Shown: positions 55,628-64,000 of the stretch, piece after piece
Numbering within the stretch: the stretch's first letter is position 1
How the letters are laid out: each line of letters opens with the position of its first letter
NCBI GenBank assembly: GCA_016630955.3
Contig: CM049989.1
Coordinates: 992,001-1,056,000, forward strand
DNA: 64,000 nt
Source of the DNA: Didymella arachidicola
Lineage: Eukaryota > Ascomycota > Dothideomycetes > Pleosporales > Didymellaceae
Direction: 5' to 3'
The notes under the pieces: model-generated
The model's input: only the letters and a program-made list of their open reading frames with translations
What the model was told of the DNA's origin: nothing
The model's database searches: none
Translations under genes and position numbers: made by a program

Positions 55628-56526
55628 GTGGCGGCATATGTGTAATCACGACTGGGGCTTGTTCAAAGTGCAGGTGTGTCCCTGCAGATTACTGGGGTCG
55701 CATAGATAGCTGTATCCATCTCAATACTCCTCGAAAACCACATCTCTTGTTCGTAACCGTGTAGTGGATGGTGCTGTCTACCGCTCCGACGCGTCTTGGG
55801 AAGCGAAACGCGTCGGGCAAGCCTGCGTGAACTCGCGTCAAGTGCGACCCAATGAAGATACTGACAGTTAAGGGACTTTGTTATCAGCTGCTACCTTTCG
55901 ATTCCTATCGTGGTTCTGTTGCGATTCGACTAGATCTCTGGGCGCTGTTGTTGCGATATAGGACGTTGGGGGTCTTGCTTTGCGACCTTGCCCAAGGGCG
56001 GCTGCTTGTTGCGATGGCAATTACGATATGACATGCCTCGAGGCGAAGGGAATTTCATGTTAAGAGTTCACTCAAACCGGTGCGTGATGGTGTGTTTGTC
56101 CTGGTGATTGTGTGCGGCACGCTCTGTATCCTGGCGAGTGTGCCGCGAGTCATGCCATCCACCAGCACACAGTTCCAGCCAAAAACGACCGCCACGAAAA
56201 CGCTTTTGATTTTCATAAAACTCTCGGAAATGATTCTTTGTGTCACTTCGAATGTTCTTCCAGTGGTTGAGAATATTTGAATGATTCGTGTTGCGATGGT
56301 GATTTTCTACACAACTACAAAGCTTTGCATAACCAACGCGATGTGCTACCCAGATTCGAAGAGAAAACATATGGGTAAAGACTCATCCACCACCTTGTAC
56401 ATCCACAGCACCCGGTCCACACAGGAGATGATCTCAAAAGTATTTTCATTATGCCATGTATACGGAAAAGGTGGTTTGGCGTTCTCGACTAGCAATGTTC
56501 ATCGTCTACCCAAAAACCCATCAACA
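55628..56526. other. Intergenic between GH43 and HAD genes (tail to tail)
   Basis: 899 bp. Only short ORFs without motifs. Mostly 3' flank of both genes. Confidence 0.5.
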
Positions 56527-57430
56527 CTATGCACCACCAGCAGGGGCAGAAGTGCTGAGTCGCCTCGCCTGATCTGCAGCATTCAACTCGATGCCCAGTT
56601 TCTCCGCCACCGTGATAAAGCCCCGACTTCCGTTACCAGCACCAATCCAAAGATCGACCCATCCCTCGCGACGCGCCTTCTCTACCTCATCTTGACCCCA
56701 CTCCTCCTCGCCTGGACGTTCGACATAGACAGTCTTTAAGCCATTCTGCTTCGCCGCCTGGAGATCGTTGAGATGCGCAGCCACCATGACACATTCATCA
56801 GGCGGCAACTGTAGCTTCTCGGCAGCCCCAAGGTACACACGTGGTGAAGGCTTGTAGGTACCAAACAGCTCTGCCGAGAAGAGATGAGTAAAGGGAATGC
56901 CACTGTGAGTGCGAAGGTCCCCGAGAAGACTAAGGTTACCATTCGACAACGTGCAGGTGTCTGTAATGTCAGTATACAATCTTGTGATAGAGATGAGACG
57001 TACAGAAGAGCCGGTTCAGCATAGACACGCCCAATGCAGAATCCGCCCAAGGATCCAGTCGATGCCAGATCAAGCTGATAGCGCGCAGTTGCTCATCATC
57101 CCAGAGGCCACTCAGCTGCCAGTCCTCGACCAACTGCTTCAAAGATTCGAGATGGTGCTCATCGACCGATTTCCAAGGCACGGAAGGATCCGAAGCAAGT
57201 TGTCGAGTGAACCTCCTGTACCTGTTTCTCCATTGCTGGGCGAATTCACCCCAGCGTTCCAGAGTCATATCATCCATTGTGAGTCGGACACGAGACGCGA
57301 GAGATGCAGTAGCATCATTGAGTCGCGCATGAGCCTGAGAGTTCAACTCACTAACGACGGTAGTGTGCCAGTCGACGCATGTACCAAAGACATCGAAGAA
57401 TAGAGCGCGAGGAGTTGGCGAGATTGCCAT
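56527..57430 (-). CDS. Haloacid-dehalogenase type II family hydrolase
   Basis: Exons 57430-57004 and 56960-56527 give 286 residues. HAD motif I is RALFFDVFGT with Asp13 as the nucleophile; motif II is TLSNGN, motif III the Lys in KPSPRVY, and motif IV VMVAAHLNDLQAAK. The DVFGT form, the length and the motif IV sequence place it with the type II (S)-2-haloacid dehalogenases and close relatives rather than with phosphatases of the DxDxT type. The natural substrate in fungi is generally unknown. I use ATG 57430, directly before AISPTPRALFF; the frame stays open upstream to 57745 but gives a low-complexity extension. No signal peptide. Confidence 0.85.
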
Positions 57431-58208
57431 GTTTACACTACCTGATATTGGTCTTGGTGTCGACTTGGGTAATGGTGTGGGTGAGGAGAGGTCATGTTGT
57501 ACTGGACGGGTTGGTGATCCTGCCATAGAGGGGGGCCTCGAGTATGTGATCACGTCAGAGGTGCCGGAAATACACCGGGCGTTCGGAAAACCGCAGTCAG
57601 CAGCAACAAAGTGAGATGTGGAAAGCGGAAGGAAAAGGACTGCAACGAGAACAACATCACTGTCAGTCCGGTAGCCACGACCAGCTCCACATGGCCATGT
57701 TACAGTTGCGAGCGTTGAGGCAGGCATATTCGACCACGCACACACTTGCCGAATGCAGCGACTACAACAGACAAAGAGCCACAGTCTAGATTTAGACCTC
57801 CATAGTCATAGCGAGCCACAGGAGGGTGTAAGCCAGCAGTATTAAGATCGGACGTAAAGGTACCATGCTGGGAGTCCTAGCCATGATGCGGAGCCGGAAA
57901 ATGCGTGTAGAGAGGCGCTACCATCAAAACCAGCGACAGCCCCACAAGGCAACGATCGACCTCGCTATGACCACCGCGTATTCAACCTCACACCAAGCAG
58001 ACGCGTGGCAGTCACCAAAGGCATAATCACAAGCCAAAACAGATAATGTGAAGAATTATGGTATCATTCCATGTAAAAGCAGTATCCCACTGATGTGACC
58101 GTAAACTCCGTAGCCTACTATACAAGGCATTGTGACCATCCACCCAAGCACCGAAACCGACCGTAGACCGGTAGAAGTCGTGATATGAAAACCGTGAAAG
58201 AAATGCGC
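57431..58208. other. Intergenic between HAD and histone H4 genes
   Basis: 778 bp: the HAD promoter and the H4 3' flank. No gene or RNA seen. Confidence 0.5.
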
Positions 58209-58658
<450 letters not shown>

Positions 58659-59156
58659 GTTGATGTGTGGGGGGGGGTTGGTGATTTGTTGGGGTGAGAT
58701 AGTTGTAGCGGGTTGAGGCTGGAGATGCAGTTGGCTGATGATAGAATAGTGCAGTGTGGGAGTGGTGTGCTTAAGAGGACAAGGCGGGTCGTGCACTGCG
58801 GCCGCTGGATCACACACGCCTGACGCCTGCCGGCCCAGATCAAACGCTGCGCACGGGCGCGCTTTCGAGATCAACGACCGTGCCACTTCCCCTTTGGGAT
58901 CGCGGGTAAGCGAGCCAATCGCCGCAACTCGCTCTCAGTTGTGAGTTTCGAAGTTGACGTTCCCGCTGCAAAACAGCGTTGATGTTCTTGCGCCGCTTTC
59001 CAGCGCGCTTTCTGAGTTGATTTCCCAGGCAGCCGCCCGCCCCCGTTTACTTATTAACCTCGACCGCCCGCCCCCTCCATCTCTCATCCACCACACCAGC
59101 TCCACTCCAAAGCCTCAACACAACCATCCTCACACAACACATCATCATCACCAGCT
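58659..59156. promoter_or_regulatory. Bidirectional H4/H3 promoter region
   Basis: 498 bp between the two start codons. It contains a CCAAT box at 58915-58919, a TTGACGT element near 58955-58960 and a C/T-rich stretch just upstream of the H3 start. A shared cell-cycle control of the pair is expected from the layout in many fungi; no specific site is proved. Confidence 0.7.
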
Positions 59157-59805
59157 ATGGCCCGCACTAAGCAGACCGCCCGTAAGTACCTCCTCTATCA
59201 TCCACATCCACTGCATCGCTTGCATCGCTGTTGCAGCGCCTTGGTGATGCTGTCCCAGCCGCTTAGCTATGGTCGCCACCTTTGCACTGCACATCACGAC
59301 ATTGCCTTTGCGCCTCACATCGTCGCACCTCAACACCTTGCAACAGATCACTAACATACTCCTGCAGGTAAGTCCACTGGTGGCAAGGCTCCCCGTAAGC
59401 AGCTCGCCTCCAAGGCCGCTCGCAAGTCCGCACCATCAACCGGTGGTGTCAAGAAGCCTCACCGCTACAAGCCCGGTACCGTCGCTCTTCGTGAGATCCG
59501 TCGCTACCAGAAGTCGACCGAGCTCCTCATCCGCAAGCTGCCCTTCCAGCGTCTTGTCCGTGAGATCGCTCAGGACTTCAAGTCGGATCTCCGCTTCCAG
59601 TCCTCTGCCATCGGCGCTCTTCAGGAGTCCGTCGAGGCCTACCTCGTCTCCCTCTTCGAGGACACCAACCTTTGCGCCATCCACGCCAAGCGTGTCACCA
59701 TCCGTGCGTTTTTACTTGCTCACTGTCAATGTAACCATCCACTAACAGTTCACAGAGTCCAAGGACATCCAGCTCGCTCGCCGTCTCCGTGGTGAGCGCG
59801 GTTAA
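59157..59805 (+). CDS. Histone H3
   Basis: Exons 59157-59181, 59368-59703 and 59756-59805 encode 136 residues: [20 protein letters not shown] at the start and ending in LARRLRGERG. The modifiable Lys4, 9, 14, 27 and 36 positions are kept. The first intron (186 nt) lies in the Arg8 codon, and the second splits the Gln codon in TIQSKD. It is a canonical-type fungal H3, which serves for both replication and replacement in most ascomycetes. Divergent partner of H4. Frames agree at both joins. Confidence 0.98.
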
Positions 59806-60410
59806 GCTTGTCTCTTCATGATGCCGACCTCACAACTTTTTGGTTGGTGAGGGACGTTTGGTTACTTTCATAGGCGTTTCATGGGAATCATGGTTCACGG
59901 TCTTCAACTTTGGGTTTATGGGTGCACTGGAGCGGTGCTGAGCATGTAGTATATCCAGCTAATCAGTGACGGATCACTGACGATTTACGAATCGATCGGT
60001 TCAAACTTCACAATTTTGTCTTGTTTGCATGTGGTGGTTTGCTTCGACGCGTCTTCGGAGTGCCTCCACAGTGCGTCTCGTTGTAACATGTCCCAGCGCG
60101 AATGCCTACCCCCAGCACATTGGGTCGGTGTTACAGCATTCATCTCGATCGCTGTAAGATCACAAATTGCCGAGATGCTGCATAGGCTATGTAACGATCT
60201 GTCAGCTGCTGCGAGCAGACGGCGCCTCTAGGAGTCTTTGTAGGCTGGACCTTCCACCCCCGCAGTGATAGCTCTCCGCGCGCCCGCCACCACGAACATC
60301 GCCATGAGTACAAAGAGAGCGCGTCGCGCTGTACTTGCGCCCGCAGGTGCTGCAACAGTACACAGTCTATCATTACCAGCAGACAACACCACAGCCCAAC
60401 CACCTCCAAG
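59806..60410. other. Intergenic between H3 and the thioredoxin-like gene
   Basis: 605 bp, H3 3' flank and promoter of the next gene. No gene seen. Confidence 0.5.
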
Positions 60411-61049
60411 ATGACCTGGCAGCAAGAGTTCTGGTCGTGGATGTCACCATCTTACGTCAAGACCGGATCACCTCCAGTAGTTGGCGAGAAGGCCCCTTCA
60501 GCGCCAAAGCTCACTGTGCCTAAAGATGGCAAGCCTACAATCATAGCCTTCCTCAGGCACTGCGGCTGTCCCTGTAAGCCACTCGACTCCCTTGTCCGGA
60601 TCGCCTACTGATTCCGCGCAGTCGCTGAGAAGACCTTCCTCAATCTGCGCGACGCAGCAGCAGCAAATCCCAATGTCCAATTTATCGCTGTCTCGCACAG
60701 CGACCAAGGCTCTACCGACCGATGGCTCGCCAGTCTACCTGATACGCCCAAGAACACTCAGCCTAATCTTTACGTCATCGTAGACGGTGAACGAGAGGCA
60801 TATGCGGCATACGGCCTAGGAGTTTCCAGCTTTTATCACGTCCTCTCGCCAGCCGGATTGAGCAACCTGAACAAGTTGGGCAAGGAGGAGGGCATCTGGA
60901 ACCGGCCTACCGAGAGCGGCAACAGATGGCAAACTGGAGGCAACTACGGCGTTGATAAGAACGGCATTGTCCGGTGGAACGGGAAGCACGAGCGGGCTGA
61001 TGATATGTCCGACTTCAAGGAGGGTATCGCCCTCGTAACAGCACACTAG
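60411..61049 (+). CDS. Thioredoxin-like (AhpC/TSA-type) protein with HCGCPF motif
   Basis: Exons 60411-60573 and 60622-61049 encode 196 residues. A short N-terminal region (MTWQQEFWSWMSPS) leads to VGEKAPSAPKLTV, typical of the start of peroxiredoxin-like folds. The active-site region is FLRHCGCPFAEK with Cys51 and Cys53; the intron lies between Pro54 and Phe55. A strand such as VQFIAVSHSD and the ending GGNYGVDKNGIVRW also fit the AhpC/TSA-like family common in fungi. A CxC pair is unlike the classical single peroxidatic Cys or the CxxC of thioredoxin, so peroxidase or disulphide-exchange activity is uncertain. Cytosolic: no signal peptide or membrane helix. Confidence 0.8.
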
Positions 61050-61423
61050 GAAGATGTTGGATGACGATGCAGATTGCAGACTGCTGGCTGTACGCCGTGA
61101 CAGAGAGTGGATTTGGCGCGCGAGCGGCGGCATGTGATGGACACGGTTGTTGCGCATTTCATTTGCGCCACTCGTCCATGTGTTTTACCTATCAATGTAC
61201 ATATCCCTTCACTCCGTCCGATACCTCAACAATGTGACAAATCATGAGGCCGTAACATGCGCCCTGCTCAACGTGTTATGTGATCTTGACGAACGCCACA
61301 AGTAACATGAAGATAGCATGAGTGAAGAGATCTGTGTACTTCGCAACGATTAGACGAGCTCATTCCCATCGTGCAAACGCGGTCCAAAGTCGACTGAGTG
61401 CTGCTCGAATCTCGACCTAGCTC
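61050..61423. other. Intergenic before the EXO5 gene
   Basis: 374 bp with no gene; the promoter of the next gene should lie here. Confidence 0.5.
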
Positions 61424-63225
61424 ATGACCTCACGACGTCACGCGATTCGTGCCGCGGCAGTCGCGTCCCACGCCTGTTGCCACCCGCGTACACATCACTA
61501 CTGCGCGCCGCCAGAAGATGGCAAAATGGCTGCATCGTCCGTGTCAATGACGCATGCGCCGAGCTACTATGGCTCTGAAGTCGAGATCGATGTCGACTCT
61601 ATTCCTTCTATGAGCGACTACGGGTCAGAGTTCGACGCGACTGAGATCGACGAAGACACACTGCTGGCAAGCACTCTTGACTCCACAACACAGAGTGCCT
61701 CTCGAACTATAGAGAAGAGCTCCGTTCTACCAAGCATCGAGTTTGAAGAGGGCGAAGTCGAAGACGAAGATCACGATGATCTCGTTATCGTGCACACATC
61801 GTCTCTTTTGCGCGTGGCAAAGCGGAATCGGCGCGGTGCAGCAAAGGGCGAAGTGGCCAGAGACATTGAGAGCTCGCCGTTGCGGGAGACGCTGGAAGTC
61901 GAATACGACGAACGGTCGCGCCGGGCATGGAGTGGTGCGTGGCTTCACAACTCGACCGCACGATCTGATGGACTGACAACTAACAGCGTCTAGTACCTCT
62001 TGAAGAACCACAGTCACAGCCTCGAACAATTAGAACACGATTCTCCCGAGTGAACTCCATCCCAAGCGCTCCACGCACTGTGCCAGCAGTTGAAGCCACG
62101 GAGAATGACACACGCCCGCCCATCGAGCGCTTCCGCACCAAGCCCAAGAAGCCGCTGTCCGTAACCGACCTTGTATCACCTGCATGGTGCGAGCTTCAGT
62201 ACTTCTATACGCTGTCGAAATTTGGACGCAAGCCACGAACGCAGGCTATGCGTACTGGGTCCAAAATCCACCAAAAGCTGGAGGACGAAGTACACACAAC
62301 GGTGCCTATACAAGTACAGACCAAAGAAGACCGCTTCGGCTTGCGCATGTGGAACACGATATCCGGTTTACGATGCTTGCGTGAGACTGGTCTGACGAGA
62401 GAGCTTGAGGTTTGGGGAGTCATCGAAGGGCAAGTTGTCAACGGTGTCATTGACGATATATCCCACGAGTGTCCTGACCCCGATCTCGAAGAGAAGCTGG
62501 AACGTGCAAAGGCTCAAAAGAGTGGCGGCACGGTGCCATTACCGAAAGATCAGCCGAGCATTGCCCAAGCTTTTGCAAAGGCTTCCGGGACAGATAATAG
62601 CGGCGATGACTGGATTGGTGGTCTCGAGCCGGACAGGCAAGTCTACATCGCAGACGTCAAAACGCGCGGTGTACGCTCGAAGCCAACTGGGGCCTCTTTA
62701 CGGCCAACATGGATGCAACTGATGCTCTACCGGAAGCTCCTCGAGTCATTGTCCCTGAACACCGTAGACGCAGAGACCATCTTTGCACGCTACGACTTGG
62801 AGCCTCTCGAGCCGTTCACGGAAGTCTTCCTGTACGAAATTGGTGACATTGGTCCGGAGAACGAAGCCGCTGACTTCCCAAACCTGCTCTCACTGTGGTC
62901 CCTTCTCATTACTGAGATGCAACTCACCATTCCTCCATCTAGCCTCTCGCCTATTCTACGTGCCGAGTTCCGCTACTCGAAGACCGGCGATGTCATCGGC
63001 AACGAGCTTGTTGTGTACGAGACAGATGTCATTGAGACATATATCGAGGATGAAATGGCGTGGTGGAAGGGCACCAGAGAGGCTAAGGGCGTTGATATTG
63101 AGGAGGCGTTCAAGTGCGGGATTTGTGATTTCGCAGAGAACTGCACGTGGCGGCAGAGGAAAGTTGACGAAGCTGTAGAGAAGAGTCGGCTTCGGCGGAT
63201 AGGGAGGGAGAAGAGCGCAGTTTGA
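61424..63225 (+). CDS. EXO5: Exonuclease V (Exo5/Dem1 family)
   Basis: Exons 61424-61934 and 61994-63225 give 580 residues. The first ~30 residues are basic and acid-free (MTSRRHAIRAAAVASHACC), like a mitochondrial presequence, then an acidic low-complexity part (SDYGSEFDATEIDED). The exonuclease shows VTDLVSPAWCELQYFYTL, whose Cys is the first iron-sulphur ligand, RTGSKIHQKLEDEV, IADVKTR with the metal-binding Asp and catalytic Lys, and the C-terminal FKCGICDFAENCTW carrying the three other cluster cysteines. It degrades single-stranded DNA; in yeast it is mitochondrial. The intron accepts at TAG (GCGTCTAG), joining WS-V-PLEEPQ. A second ATG at 61526 would remove the presequence. Confidence 0.92.
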
Positions 63226-64000
63226 GTCTTTGGGAATTTCTTCGTGCATGCGTGACGCTCTTGGCGGTATGCATCGCTTCGGCGTTGTAGCTTCTGGTAT
63301 CCCAGAGCTTGTGTGCTTGATGGCCAGTCAGTTCAAGGATACATATAGTCTTTTCAAGGGTACATAGGGCAGTCGTGTCCGACGAGGCCAGTTCATTGTC
63401 CCGGAACCCCCTTGCCTAAAGTCGTCATCCTCAATATGTTCGTAGGGGTGCAAGTTTGTAGTGCGGGTAGGGTCAGGAAGCTGCCATAAATACTATGGTG
63501 TCTTTAGATACTGATTTCTTGTTCGAATTGGGTCCCTAGGATCAATATCAATGTATCGATGGTCGTTATTTTTTCTTTTGTTGATCTCTCATCACCACAT
63601 GCATGGGCTGATGGAATGTTGCATCTGCACAGCCTCATTGTCGAACAAGGGTTTCTGGTTTCTTCATGGGTTTTCCGAGGTATACGAAGGCTATTTATTT
63701 GCATTTGAGGTTAATTTGACAAGTTGATGTGGTGTTGCGGATTTTCATGTAGAATGTTGAGGTTGAGAAATTGTGCAAAATCACCGTGTAGAATGACCAG
63801 TGTTCGTCGGCCAAAACTGCTGATTGTGCAAATCGCGCCGTGAACCAATGGTAAACTCAAGTACTCATGCGACCACTAATGCAGACTGGGAAGAGTGCTT
63901 CCGGATGCTGCGCCTACACGCAAAGCCCTGCACAGTTTGCGCTGATCGAAGCAACACTCGGAGGAGTTCGCACCGTACCCGAGCCCACGGCCTCGAACTA
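63226..64000. other. Window end without a gene
   Basis: 775 bp after the EXO5 stop codon, AT-rich in parts. I see no gene; the window may cut one starting later. Confidence 0.5.

Overview
This window looks like nuclear DNA of a filamentous ascomycete (Pezizomycotina; Dothideomycetes is my tentative reading). The reasons are many short GT-AG introns of about 45-60 nt, a Zn2Cys6 activator, an Atg26-type sterol glucosyltransferase, Lte1, secreted GH43, and two Fot1/pogo-type DNA transposons inserted at TA. Exon joins below were worked out by hand from splice signals, reading frame and protein continuity. No search was run, so family names rest on recognised motifs.

Layout. 1-7.9 kb: a tRNA-Glu-like relict, a CmcJ/AsaB-like oxygenase, an amino-acid permease of the LAT type, a decayed pogo element (4241-6354) and a short-chain dehydrogenase. 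9.6-18.1 kb: a 1708-residue Lte1-like Ras-family GEF and a long cytochrome P450. 18.1-32.1 kb: a gene-poor stretch holding only a 1100-residue Zn2Cys6 regulator and an intact second pogo element (27961-29828) with perfect 71-bp terminal repeats. 32.1-64 kb: a dense housekeeping block. It holds a pseudouridine glycosidase/kinase fusion divergent from OST1, a RapZ-C-domain protein, an F-box protein, FCP1, ATG26, vacuolar aspartic protease (PEP4 type), an EI24/Rrt8-like membrane protein, a RED/IK-like splicing factor, a secreted GH43, a HAD type II hydrolase, divergent histone H4/H3 genes, a thioredoxin-like protein and EXO5.

How it fits together. There is no operon, and I see no convincing biosynthetic cluster: the oxygenase, permease, SDR and P450 are separated by housekeeping genes and do not share an architecture. 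Shared promoters are likely for H4/H3 and for the pseudouridine fusion/OST1. The block from ATG26 to PEP4 contains genes of autophagy and vacuolar degradation, but linkage alone does not show co-regulation.

Most unusual. (1) Two TA-flanked pogo elements of clearly different age lie 22 kb apart: one with RIP-compatible stops and a dinucleotide-repeat frameshift, the other intact with identical termini and a C-terminal zinc knuckle. (2) A minimal ATG-stop upstream ORF ends two bases before the Zn2Cys6 start codon. (3) A fungal protein carries a RapZ-like C-terminal domain. I did not find a clearly new multi-gene system.
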